Source: Pseudomonas kilonensis (GTDB taxonomy: Bacteria; Pseudomonadota; Gammaproteobacteria; Pseudomonadales; Pseudomonadaceae). From it: a stretch of DNA of 64,000 nt. Location: NCBI RefSeq assembly GCF_001269885.1, contig NZ_LHVH01000035.1, positions 62,001 through 126,000 on the forward strand, given 5' to 3'. Below the pieces are notes generated by a model. The model made no database searches. It was not told the origin of the DNA and saw only the letters and a program-made list of their open reading frames with translations. Below, in pieces: positions 24,556-33,070 of this stretch. The first letter of the stretch is position 1. Every line of letters starts with the position of its first letter. Position numbers and translations under genes: made by a program.

Positions 24556-26451
24556 ATGAGCCTATTAGAAGAAAACCAATCCACCGACCTGGAAAAGATC
24601 GTCGGCCTGAGCCGTCGAAGCTTCATCAGCGCCGGCGCCCTGTGCGGCGCGGCGATGTTCCTGGGCGGCAACCTGTTGAGTCGCAGCGTCCTGGCCGCCG
24701 CCGTGAGCGAAGGCAACAGCCGGCTGCTGGGCTTTAAAAGCATCGCCGCCGCCACGGCCGACACCATCACCCTGCCGCCGGGCTACAAAGCCTCGGTACT
24801 GATCAGTTGGGGCCAGCCGCTGCAGAAAAATGCACCGGCGTTCGATCCAAGCGGCAATGGAACAGCCCGCGCACAGGAAATGCAGTTCGGCGACAATAAC
24901 GACGGCATGAGCCTGTTCGAATTCCCCGGCGACAAAAACCGGGCGCTGATGGCGATCAATAACGAGTACACCAACTACCAATACCTGTTCCCTCACGGCG
25001 GCCAGCCACAGTCGGCCGAAGACGTGCGCAAGGCCCAGGCCAGCGAAGGCGTGTCGGTGATCGAAATCCAGCGTCGTCGCGGCCAGTGGCAGTTCGTCCA
25101 GGACTCGCGCTACAACCGCAGGATTCACGGCAACACGCCGATTCGCCTGCGTGGTCCGGCAGCCGGGCACGACCTGCTGAAAACCAGTGCCGACAACAGT
25201 GGCAAGAAAGTACTCGGCACATTCCAGAACTGCGCCAACGGCATGACCCCGTGGGGCACTTACCTGACCTGCGAAGAAAACTTCACTGACTGCTTCGGCA
25301 GCAGCAAGGCGGACCTGCAATTCGATGCGGCACAGAAACGCTATGGTGCCACCGTCGCCAGCAGTGAAATCAATTGGCACTTGCACGATCCGCGTTTCGA
25401 CCTGGCGAAGAACCCCAACGAACTCAATCGCCACGGCTGGGTGGTGGAAATCGACCCGTTCGACCCGCAATCCACCCCGGTAAAACGCACCGCCCTGGGC
25501 CGCTTCAAACATGAAAACGCCGCCCTGGCGCAGACCAATGACGGTCGCGCCGTGGTGTACATGGGCGATGACGAACGCGGCGAGTTCATCTACAAGTTCG
25601 TCAGCCGCGAGCGCATCAACCATCGCAATGCCAAGGCCAACCGCAACCTGCTGGACCATGGCACCTTGTATGTAGCGCGCTTTGATGCCGGCGACGGCAA
25701 CCCGGACCATCCCAAAGGCAAAGGCCAATGGATCGAACTGAGCCATGGCAAGAACGGCATCGACGCCAGCAGCGGTTTCGCTGACCAGGCCGAGGTGTTG
25801 ATCCATGCCCGCCTGGCCGCCAGTGCCGTTGGCGCTACGCGCATGGACCGTCCGGAGTGGATCGTGGTCAGTCCCAAGGATGGCCAGGTTTATTGCACCC
25901 TGACCAACAACTCCAAGCGCGGCGACGCCGGCCAACCGGTGGAGGGGCCAAACCCTCGGGCCAAGAACGTCTATGGGCAGATCCTGCGCTGGAAAACCGA
26001 CCGCGACGATCACGCCTCCAAGACCTTCGCCTGGGACCTGTTCGTGGTCGCCGGCAACCCGACGGTACACGCCGGCACGCCGAAAGCCGGATCGTCCAAC
26101 ATCAACCCGCAGAACATGTTCAACAGCCCCGATGGCCTGGGCTTCGACAACGGCGGGCGGCTATGGATCCAGACCGACGGCGACTCGAGCAACGCTGGCG
26201 ACTTCGCGGGCATGGGCAACAACCAGATGCTCTGCGCCGACCCCAACAGTGGTGAAATCCGCCGTTTCATGGTTGGCCCGGTAGGCTGCGAAGTGACCGG
26301 CATCAGTTTCGCGCCGGACTACAAGACCCTGTTCGTCGGAATCCAGCATCCCAGCGGCGGTTCAACCTTCCCCGAGCACCTGCCCAACGGCAAGCCGCGG
26401 TCTTCGGTAATGGTGATTACCCGGGAAGATGGCGGGGTCATCGGCGCCTGA
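24556..26451 (+). CDS. PhoX-family (DUF839) alkaline phosphatase, Tat-exported
   Basis: A 631-residue secreted phosphatase. The N terminus has a twin-arginine signal (SRRSFISAGALCGAAMF, then ...LLSRSVLAAA), so it is folded with its metals in the cytoplasm and exported by Tat. PhoX enzymes use an iron-calcium centre; family motifs include MTPWGTYLTCEENF, GDDERGEFIYKFVS and FVGIQHPSGG. It would release phosphate from organic esters in the periplasm. Of two adjacent ATGs, 24556 has the better spacing from GGGAG at 24544. No Pho box was recognised upstream. Confidence 0.88.
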   Translation: MSLLEENQSTDLEKIVGLSRRSFISAGALCGAAMFLGGNLLSRSVLAAAVSEGNSRLLGFKSIAAATADTITLPPGYKASVLISWGQPLQKNAPAFDPSGNGTARAQEMQFGDNNDGMSLFEFPGDKNRALMAINNEYTNYQYLFPHGGQPQSAEDVRKAQASEGVSVIEIQRRRGQWQFVQDSRYNRRIHGNTPIRLRGPAAGHDLLKTSADNSGKKVLGTFQNCANGMTPWGTYLTCEENFTDCFGSSKADLQFDAAQKRYGATVASSEINWHLHDPRFDLAKNPNELNRHGWVVEIDPFDPQSTPVKRTALGRFKHENAALAQTNDGRAVVYMGDDERGEFIYKFVSRERINHRNAKANRNLLDHGTLYVARFDAGDGNPDHPKGKGQWIELSHGKNGIDASSGFADQAEVLIHARLAASAVGATRMDRPEWIVVSPKDGQVYCTLTNNSKRGDAGQPVEGPNPRAKNVYGQILRWKTDRDDHASKTFAWDLFVVAGNPTVHAGTPKAGSSNINPQNMFNSPDGLGFDNGGRLWIQTDGDSSNAGDFAGMGNNQMLCADPNSGEIRRFMVGPVGCEVTGISFAPDYKTLFVGIQHPSGGSTFPEHLPNGKPRSSVMVITREDGGVIGA

Positions 26452-26455
26452 CACT

Positions 26456-26563
26456 GATCGTTCCCACGCTCTGCGTGGGAATGCAGCCAGGGACGCTCCG
26501 CGTCTCCGAAGCGTAACGCGGAGCGTCACATGAGGCGTTCCCACGCAGAGCGTGGGAACGATC
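26456..26563. repeat. REP pair, GTTCCCACGCTCTGCGTGGGAA class
   Basis: Each end is itself a small palindrome (GATCGTTCCCACGCTCTGCG and its inverse), enclosing a second imperfect repeat (GACGCTCCGCGTC / GACGC...GAGCGTC). It follows the phoX-like gene. Confidence 0.85.
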
Positions 26564-26647
26564 ACCGACAGCCACCACCTATCTGCCTCTGTCTGCGCTA
26601 CCATGCTGGGCCGGACGCGGCAGCCCTGCCGCTGCGCAGGAGTCAGC

Positions 26648-27622
26648 ATGTCCCATCCGTTTGAAACCCTCACGCCCGACCTGGTACTCGATGCCGTTGA
26701 AAGCATCGGCTTTCTCAGCGACGCCCGCGTGTTGGCCCTCAACAGTTATGAGAACCGCGTCTACCAGGTCGGCATCGAAGATTCCGAGCCGCTGATCGCC
26801 AAGTTCTATCGCCCCCAGCGCTGGACCAACGAAGCGATCCTGGAAGAGCACAGCTTTACCTTCGAGCTGGCCGAATACGAAGTGCCTGTGGTCGCGCCGC
26901 TGATCCACAACGGCACCAGCCTGCACGAACACGCCGGGTTTCGTTTCACCCTGTTCCCCCGTCGCGGCGGCCGTGCACCGGAGCCGGGCAACCTCGATCA
27001 GCTCTATCGCCTGGGACAATTGCTCGGGCGCCTGCACGCAGTCGGAGCAACCCGTCCGTTCGAACATCGTGAAGCCCTGGGAGTGAAGAACTTCGGCCAC
27101 GACTCACTGGCCACCGTGCTGGCAAGCGGCTTCGTCCCTCGTAGCCTGCTGCCGGCCTACGAGTCGGTCGCCCGGGACCTGCTCAAGCGCGTCGAAGAGG
27201 TTTACGCCGCCACGCCCCACCAGAACATCCGCATGCATGGCGATTGCCACCCGGGCAACATGATGTGCCGCGACGAGGTGTTCCACATCGTCGACCTGGA
27301 CGACTGTCGCATGGGCCCGGCGGTGCAGGACCTGTGGATGATGCTCGCCGGCGATCGCCAGGAATGCCTGGGGCAATTGTCGGAATTGATGGACGGCTAC
27401 CGCGAGTTCCACGACTTCGACCCGCGGGAGTTGGCGCTGATCGAGCCGCTGCGGGCCCTGCGCCTGATGCACTACAGCGCCTGGCTGGCGCGACGCTGGG
27501 ACGACCCGGCGTTCCCGCGCAGCTTCCCGTGGTTCGGCAGCGAGCGCTACTGGGGCGACCAGGTGCTGGCACTGCGCGAGCAACTGGCGGCGCTCAATGA
27601 AGAGCCGTTGAAGCTGTTCTGA
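26648..27622 (+). CDS. srkA: Stress response serine/threonine kinase SrkA (YihE/RdoA)
   Basis: A 324-residue aminoglycoside-phosphotransferase-fold kinase. The catalytic HGDxHxxN motif is HGDCHPGNMM and the metal-binding Asp is in IVDLDDCRMGP. In E. coli SrkA counters stress-induced cell death and MazEF-type killing. AGGAG at 26637-26641 supports the ATG at 26648; upstream in-frame sequence is REP-derived. Confidence 0.9.
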   Translation: MSHPFETLTPDLVLDAVESIGFLSDARVLALNSYENRVYQVGIEDSEPLIAKFYRPQRWTNEAILEEHSFTFELAEYEVPVVAPLIHNGTSLHEHAGFRFTLFPRRGGRAPEPGNLDQLYRLGQLLGRLHAVGATRPFEHREALGVKNFGHDSLATVLASGFVPRSLLPAYESVARDLLKRVEEVYAATPHQNIRMHGDCHPGNMMCRDEVFHIVDLDDCRMGPAVQDLWMMLAGDRQECLGQLSELMDGYREFHDFDPRELALIEPLRALRLMHYSAWLARRWDDPAFPRSFPWFGSERYWGDQVLALREQLAALNEEPLKLF

Positions 27623-27637
27623 TGTCCCGCAGAGCCA

Positions 27638-27734
27638 CCCTGTGGGAGCGGGCTTGCTCGCGAAAGCGTTAAGTCTGGCAAAGTTGTGCTGCCAGGCACG
27701 CCGCCTTCGCGAGCAAGCCCGCTCCCACAGGGGG
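27638..27734. repeat. REP pair, GTGGGAGCGGGCTTGCTCGC class
   Basis: Inverted arms 27638-27668 and 27702-27734 lie between srkA and rarD. Confidence 0.85.
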
Positions 27735-27824
27735 GCTGCGGTGATTGTGCACAAGGTTCACAGCACAACCAGACAAATCTCCTTACAATCACTCCTTTGT
27801 TAGCTGCCTAAGCAAGGATTCTGC

Positions 27825-28712
27825 ATGCAAGCCGCCAACCCGCGTCGCGGGTACATCCTGGGCCTGAGCGCCTACATCATCTGGGGTCTGTTCCCGATCT
27901 ACTTCAAGGCCATCGCCAGCGTGCCGTCGGTGGAGATCATCATCCACCGGGTGCTGTGGTCGGCCTTGTTCGGCGCGGCGTTGCTGATGGTCTGGAAACA
28001 CCCGGGCTGGTGGCGCGAACTGCGGGACAACCCACAGCGCCTGGCGATCCTCGCCCTGAGCGGGACGCTGATCGCAGCCAACTGGCTGACCTACGTCTGG
28101 GCGGTGAACAACGAGCGCATGCTCGAAGCCAGCCTGGGTTACTACATCAACCCTCTGGTCAACGTATTGCTGGGCATGTTGATCCTCGGCGAGCGCCTGC
28201 GCCGCATGCAATGGCTGGCGGTGGGGTTGGCGGCGGTCGGTGTGGCGCAGCAGGTCTGGCAAGTGGGCAGCCTGCCGTGGGTGTCGCTGGTGCTGGCGCT
28301 GACCTTCGGTTTCTATGGGTTGATCCGTAAGCAGGCACCGGTCAAGGCGTTGCCGGGGCTGGTGGTGGAAACCTGGATGCTGGTGCCGATCGCCATCGCC
28401 TGGTTGCTGTTCAATCCCACGGCCACCAGTGCCCAGGCGGCATTCTGGACCACCTCCGAAGCCTGGTGGCTGGTAGCGGCCGGCCCCGTGACGCTGGTGC
28501 CGTTGGTGTGTTTCAACGCCGCAACACGGCATTTGCCCTACACCACCATCGGTTTTCTCCAGTACGTCGCGCCGACGCTGGTGCTGCTGCTCGCCGTGAT
28601 GCTGTTCGGTGAGCACCTGTCGTCCAGCACACTGGTGGCGTTCCTGTTTATCTGGGCCGGGCTGGCGGTGTACAGCGTCGATGCCGTGATCAGCATGCGT
28701 CGGCGCAGCTGA
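27825..28712 (+). CDS. rarD: EamA-family transporter RarD
   Basis: A 295-residue inner-membrane protein with about ten hydrophobic helices in two EamA repeats. The start GYILGLSAYIIWGLFPIYFK is typical of RarD. Members of the drug/metabolite transporter superfamily export or import small molecules; the substrate of RarD is not established. It is followed by an AT-richer non-coding stretch with DnaA-box-like sites. Confidence 0.9.
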   Translation: MQAANPRRGYILGLSAYIIWGLFPIYFKAIASVPSVEIIIHRVLWSALFGAALLMVWKHPGWWRELRDNPQRLAILALSGTLIAANWLTYVWAVNNERMLEASLGYYINPLVNVLLGMLILGERLRRMQWLAVGLAAVGVAQQVWQVGSLPWVSLVLALTFGFYGLIRKQAPVKALPGLVVETWMLVPIAIAWLLFNPTATSAQAAFWTTSEAWWLVAAGPVTLVPLVCFNAATRHLPYTTIGFLQYVAPTLVLLLAVMLFGEHLSSSTLVAFLFIWAGLAVYSVDAVISMRRRS

Positions 28713-28775
28713 TCAAAAAACGCACAAACCTCTACAGGCCACGTCTGGCGTGGCCTGCGCTCATCCTTCCCAAGG

Positions 28776-28926
28776 TTATCCACAGCGTGATCCCCGCCGT
28801 TTGTGCACAACCCCTTGAAAACTGGTGATTTTTTGATCATCGACCGCTAAGCCCCGGCGAGCCTGGGCTGGAGCCGGGTCTCTACAGGTTATCCACAGGC
28901 AGGCGCAGTTTTTCCTTGGATAACCT
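28776..28926. other. Cluster of DnaA-box-like sequences
   Basis: TTATCCACA occurs exactly at 28776-28784 and 28889-28897. TTGTGCACA at 28801-28809 and a reversed TTATCCAAG at 28917-28925 are near matches. They fill the space between rarD and gcvR. There is no dnaA, dnaN, gyrB or rpmH nearby, so this is not the chromosome origin; a DnaA-binding (titration or reactivation) site is possible. Confidence 0.5.
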
Positions 28927-28929
28927 TCA

Positions 28930-29448
28930 TCACGCTTCGTCGCTGAGCTTGAGCTCCACCATCAACTCATCGGCCAGGGTCTCCAGGCGTTCCTGCAACG
29001 TCTCCAGCGACAGGGTCAACGGCACCCCCAGGATCGCTTCGGCATGAAACAGCAACTCGCTGCTCATCGGCGCCGGCCGGACGTAGGTCACCAGGCGCTC
29101 GACATTGACGCCCTGCTCGCTCAACAGCCGGGTGATGTCCCGCACGATGCCGGGACGGTCGTTGCCCACCAGCTCCATGGTGATGGGTTTCCAGGTGCAA
29201 GCCTCCTCAAGGGCGCTTTCAGCGATCAACACGCGGATGTCGTGAGCCGACAGCCCCTGCAAGGCTTCGATCAGTGCCTCATGGGCCTCGGCCGGGGCGC
29301 TGATTCGCAGGATCCCGGCAAACTGCCCAGCCAGGCGCGACATGCGGCTTTCCAGCCAGTTACCACCATGCTCGGCGATGCAATCGGCAATGCGCTCGAC
29401 CTGCCCGGGCTTGTCCGGGGCGAAAACAGTAATGACAAGGTGGTCCAT
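28930..29448 (-). CDS. Glycine cleavage system regulator GcvR (two ACT domains)
   Basis: A 172-residue protein made of two ACT domains: MDHLVITVFAPDKPGQVERI at the start and TMELVGNDRPGIVRDITRLL near residue 92. GcvR-type proteins bind glycine and hold the activator GcvA inactive. No gcv genes are near; it lies just upstream of glcB, so a link to glyoxylate and glycine balance is plausible but inferred. Confidence 0.82.
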   Translation of the reverse strand: MDHLVITVFAPDKPGQVERIADCIAEHGGNWLESRMSRLAGQFAGILRISAPAEAHEALIEALQGLSAHDIRVLIAESALEEACTWKPITMELVGNDRPGIVRDITRLLSEQGVNVERLVTYVRPAPMSSELLFHAEAILGVPLTLSLETLQERLETLADELMVELKLSDEA

Positions 29449-29985
29449 GGCGCAGTCCTCTTGTTGGGGAAGGGACAGTATAGGCAGGTGATCGCGAGCA
29501 GACTGTGGCCTAAAGATTTATACCTTCCCCCTGTGGGAGCAAAGCTTGCTCGCGATGAAAACAACCCGGTCCTTCTGAAACCAAGGCGCCTGTATCGCGA
29601 GCAAGCTTTGCTCCCACAGGATGACACCAGAGATATCGTGTACAAACCTCAAGATTTATCTGGAACAATCTATCTATTTTTTGAGAACATCCCGTGTCTC
29701 GACGTGACCGTAACACTTTAGTCGGTCGCGGAACGACGCAATTAGTCTAATTTTCACAACCGCAATTGATCATGTAGTATGCCGCAGCGAGCACTACATA
29801 ACGTTGTACCGATGTCTGCTTAAGGCGCAGTCGCATCCCTGAAAAGCCCCGTCAGCAAGGCTTACCACCCAGCCGCCAGCGATGGCATGTACTGGTTCCG
29901 GGGTTTGTGCTTTAAATGGCCCGAGGCTTCATTGTCAAAATCGAAGAGCTGAAAAGCGAAATAGCTGAGCAGAGTGAGGCAAGCA
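29449..29985. other. 537-bp intergenic region before glcB
   Basis: It holds a REP pair (29529-29620), an AT-rich stretch around 29640-29790 with a weak promoter-like pair (TTTCAC at 29752, TAGTAT at 29775, 17 bp apart), and a GC-rich stretch 29840-29910 where CCCCG and CGGGG could pair. If the promoter is right, glcB has a leader of about 200 nt. No ORF in it looks real. Confidence 0.4.
29529..29620. repeat. REP pair, GTGGGAGCAAAGCTTGCTCGCGAT class
   Basis: Inverted arms at 29529-29557 and 29593-29620 lie between gcvR and glcB. Confidence 0.85.
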
Positions 29986-32163
29986 ATGACTGAACACGTT
30001 CAAGTCGGTGGCCTGCAGGTCGCCAAAGTCCTGTTCGACTTCGTGAATAACGAAGCCATTCCCGGAACCGGCCTCACCGCCGACGCGTTCTGGGCCGGTG
30101 CCGACAAGGTCATCCACGACCTGGCGCCGAAGAACAAAGCCCTACTCGCCAAACGCGATGATTTCCAGGCGCGGATCGATGCCTGGCACCAGGCCCGTGC
30201 CGGCCAGGCCCACGACGCCGTGGCTTACAAAGCCTTCCTGCAAGACATTGGATACCTGCTGCCAGAAGCGGCGGATTTCCAGGCTACGACCCAAAACGTC
30301 GACGATGAAATCGCCCGCATGGCCGGCCCGCAGCTGGTGGTGCCGGTGATGAACGCCCGCTTCGCCCTCAACGCATCGAACGCCCGCTGGGGTTCGCTGT
30401 ATGACGCGCTGTACGGCACCGACGCCATCAGCGAAGCCGATGGCGCGGAAAAAGGCAAAGGCTACAACAAGGTCCGCGGCGACAAGGTCATCGCCTTCGC
30501 CCGTGCCTTCCTCGACGAAGCCGCGCCCCTGGCGGCCGGCTCCCATGTCGACTCCACCGCTTACAAAATCGTCGACGGCAAACTGGTGGTCACCCTCAAG
30601 GGCGGCAGCAACAGCGGCCTGCGTGACGATGCCCAGTTGATCGGCTTCCAGGGCGATGCCTCGGCACCGACCACCGTGCTGTTGAAACACAACGGCCTGC
30701 ACTTCGAAATCCAGGTCGATGCCAGCACCCCGGTCGGCCAGACCGACGCCGCCGGCGTCAAAGACATCCTGATGGAAGCCGCGCTGACCACCATCATGGA
30801 CTGCGAAGACTCGGTCGCCGCCGTCGATGCCGATGACAAAGTGGTGATCTACCGCAACTGGCTCGGCCTGATGAAAGGCGACCTGGCTGAAGAGGTCGCC
30901 AAAGGCGGCCAGACGTTCACCCGCACCATGAACCCCGACCGTGTCTACACCGCCGTCGACGGTTCGAGCGTGACCCTGCACGGCCGCTCGCTGTTGTTCG
31001 TGCGTAACGTCGGCCACCTGATGACCATCGACGCGATCCTGGACCAGCACGGCAACGAAGTGCCGGAAGGCATCCTCGACGGCCTGATCACCAGCCTGGC
31101 AGCGATCCACAGCCTCAACGGCAACACCAGCCGTCGCAACAGCCGCACCGGCTCGGTGTACATCGTCAAGCCGAAGATGCACGGCCCGGACGAAGCCGCG
31201 TTCACCAACGAGCTGTTCGGTCGCGTCGAGGACGTGCTGAACCTGCCGCGCAACACCCTCAAGGTCGGGATCATGGACGAGGAGCGCCGTACCACGGTCA
31301 ACCTCAAGGCCTGCATCAAGGCCGCCAGCGAGCGCGTGGTGTTCATCAACACCGGCTTCCTCGACCGTACCGGCGATGAAATCCACACCTCCATGGAAGC
31401 CGGCCCGATGGTGCGCAAGGCCGACATGAAAGCCGAGAAGTGGATCGGCGCGTATGAGAACTGGAACGTCGACATCGGCTTGAGCACCGGCCTGCAAGGT
31501 CGCGCACAAATCGGCAAGGGCATGTGGGCCATGCCGGACCTGATGGCGGCGATGCTCGAACAGAAAATCGCTCATCCGCTGGCCGGCGCCAACACCGCCT
31601 GGGTTCCCTCGCCGACCGCCGCGGCCCTGCACGCGCTGCATTACCACAAGGTCGACGTGTTCGCTCGCCAGGCCGAGCTGGCCAAGCGCGCCCGCGCATC
31701 GGTGGACGACATCCTGACCATCCCGCTGGCCGTCAACCCGAACTGGACACCGGAGCAGATCAAGAACGAACTGGACAACAATGCCCAGGGCATCCTTGGC
31801 TACGTGGTGCGCTGGATCGACCAGGGCGTGGGCTGCTCCAAGGTGCCGGACATCAACGACATCGGCCTGATGGAAGACCGTGCGACGCTGCGTATCTCCA
31901 GCCAGCACATCGCCAACTGGCTGCGCCATGGCATCGTCACCCAAGACCAGGTGATGGAAAGCCTCAAGCGCATGGCGCCGGTGGTCGACCGCCAGAACGC
32001 CAGCGACCCGCTGTACCGTCCGCTGGCACCGGACTTCGACCGCAACATCGCCTTCCAGGCGGCGGTCGAGTTGGTGATCGAAGGCACAAAGCAGCCCAAC
32101 GGCTACACCGAGCCGGTGCTGCACCGTCGTCGTCGTGAGTTCAAGGCCGCCAATGGGTTGTGA
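29986..32163 (+). CDS. glcB: Malate synthase G
   Basis: A 725-residue cytosolic enzyme that condenses glyoxylate with acetyl-CoA to malate in the glyoxylate shunt or glycolate use. The length is exactly that of the G isoform. Motifs include TTIMDCEDSVAAVD, NRRNSRTGSVYIVKPKMHG-type active-site sequence and MDEERRTTVNLK. The start at 29986 (MTEHVQVGGLQVAKVLFDF) is the family start. It is a single gene, with its own terminator at 32184-32221. Confidence 0.96.
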   Translation: MTEHVQVGGLQVAKVLFDFVNNEAIPGTGLTADAFWAGADKVIHDLAPKNKALLAKRDDFQARIDAWHQARAGQAHDAVAYKAFLQDIGYLLPEAADFQATTQNVDDEIARMAGPQLVVPVMNARFALNASNARWGSLYDALYGTDAISEADGAEKGKGYNKVRGDKVIAFARAFLDEAAPLAAGSHVDSTAYKIVDGKLVVTLKGGSNSGLRDDAQLIGFQGDASAPTTVLLKHNGLHFEIQVDASTPVGQTDAAGVKDILMEAALTTIMDCEDSVAAVDADDKVVIYRNWLGLMKGDLAEEVAKGGQTFTRTMNPDRVYTAVDGSSVTLHGRSLLFVRNVGHLMTIDAILDQHGNEVPEGILDGLITSLAAIHSLNGNTSRRNSRTGSVYIVKPKMHGPDEAAFTNELFGRVEDVLNLPRNTLKVGIMDEERRTTVNLKACIKAASERVVFINTGFLDRTGDEIHTSMEAGPMVRKADMKAEKWIGAYENWNVDIGLSTGLQGRAQIGKGMWAMPDLMAAMLEQKIAHPLAGANTAWVPSPTAAALHALHYHKVDVFARQAELAKRARASVDDILTIPLAVNPNWTPEQIKNELDNNAQGILGYVVRWIDQGVGCSKVPDINDIGLMEDRATLRISSQHIANWLRHGIVTQDQVMESLKRMAPVVDRQNASDPLYRPLAPDFDRNIAFQAAVELVIEGTKQPNGYTEPVLHRRRREFKAANGL

Positions 32164-32183
32164 TTGAGCGGTAGACGCGGCAC

Positions 32184-32221
32184 AAAAAAAGCCCTGATCG
32201 AAAGATCAGGGCTTTTTTATT
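32184..32221 (+). terminator. Terminator of glcB
   Basis: AAAAAAAGCCCTGATC pairs with GATCAGGGCTTTTTT around the loop GAAA. It is a strong, T-rich, bidirectional hairpin 20 bp after the stop. Confidence 0.92.
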
Positions 32222-32276
32222 GCAAAATCACCAAGCATCTGGCTGATGCTTGAGTCATTGCGGCAAGGGGATTTAT

Positions 32277-32365
32277 CTGTGGGAGCAAGGCTTGCCCGCG
32301 ATGAGGGCAGCGCGGTCCTTGGTGAACCGAGGCGCCTGCATCGCGGGCAAGCCTTGCTCCTACAG
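32277..32365. repeat. REP pair, GTGGGAGCAAGGCTTGCCCGCGATG class
   Basis: Inverted arms 32277-32304 and 32338-32365 lie between the convergent glcB and receiver genes. Confidence 0.85.
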
Positions 32366-32371
32366 ACAATC

Positions 32372-32818
32372 TTAGAGATCCATCCCCAACTCGTGCTTGA
32401 CCAACCCCAGCAGCTTGTCGGTATCGATCGGCTTGAGCAAAAAGTCCACCACGCTCAGGTGCATGGCTTCGATGGCGTCCTTCACGTCGGCATCGCCCGA
32501 CACGATGATGATCGGCAGCGCCGCCCGCGGAGACTCGCGCACCAGGCGGATCAGCTCCAGGCCATCGACATTGCCCATGCGCAGGTCGGTGATCAACAGG
32601 CCAATCGATGGCTTGGTTTCCAGCATCTTGAGTGCCGTTTCACCACTGGCGGCGGTCATGCAGTGAATCCCGTCCAACGCCAGGATCTCCGACAGCAGCT
32701 CACGAGCGTCCTTGTCGTCATCGACGATCAAGACGCGCTGCGGCGGCAAGTCAGGTTCCAGCATGACGGCACTCAGCGCCTCGCGCTCGGCGTCACTCAA
32801 AATATCGTGGTCGGACAT
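32372..32818 (-). CDS. Stand-alone response-regulator receiver protein
   Basis: A 148-residue CheY-like protein with a 27-residue N-terminal extension. The acidic pocket and phosphoacceptor are in LIVDDDKDA and LLITDLRMGNVDG; the conserved Lys is in VDFLLKPID. There is no output domain, so it acts through protein contacts or as a phosphorelay intermediate. No kinase gene is adjacent. It is divergent from the CBS/nucleotidyltransferase gene across a 252-bp region. Confidence 0.88.
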   Translation of the reverse strand: MSDHDILSDAEREALSAVMLEPDLPPQRVLIVDDDKDARELLSEILALDGIHCMTAASGETALKMLETKPSIGLLITDLRMGNVDGLELIRLVRESPRAALPIIIVSGDADVKDAIEAMHLSVVDFLLKPIDTDKLLGLVKHELGMDL

Positions 32819-33070
32819 GGTGCTCTCTACGTTCTTTAAATCGATCCCCTGGCACAGTGGTCAGACATCGTTCTGCGGCGCTTCAATGTGCACTTCGTCG
32901 GATTTTTTTCCAAGAACATTCAATGAAGATTTTTCCGACGCCTTGCGTAGGATTTTTCCGTAAGCCCTCCCCTGTGCAGCGACCTAGACTTACGTCCAAT
33001 GGGCACCCCGCGCTGAGGGGCCGACCATGGGAGAACGGATCGACCACAACAATTCAAAAAAGACTGCGTA

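Noticed and set aside
28776..28926. Replication origin
   Set aside because: Only a few DnaA boxes are present and none of the usual origin genes (dnaA, dnaN, recF, gyrB, rpmH) is in the window.
29887..29952. 21-codon upstream ORF in the glcB leader
   Set aside because: It has no ribosome site, no regulatory codon pattern and no sign of conservation that can be judged from the sequence alone.
30142..32124. A 660-codon open frame opposite glcB
   Set aside because: It is a shadow of the malate synthase G gene, whose motifs and length are unmistakable.
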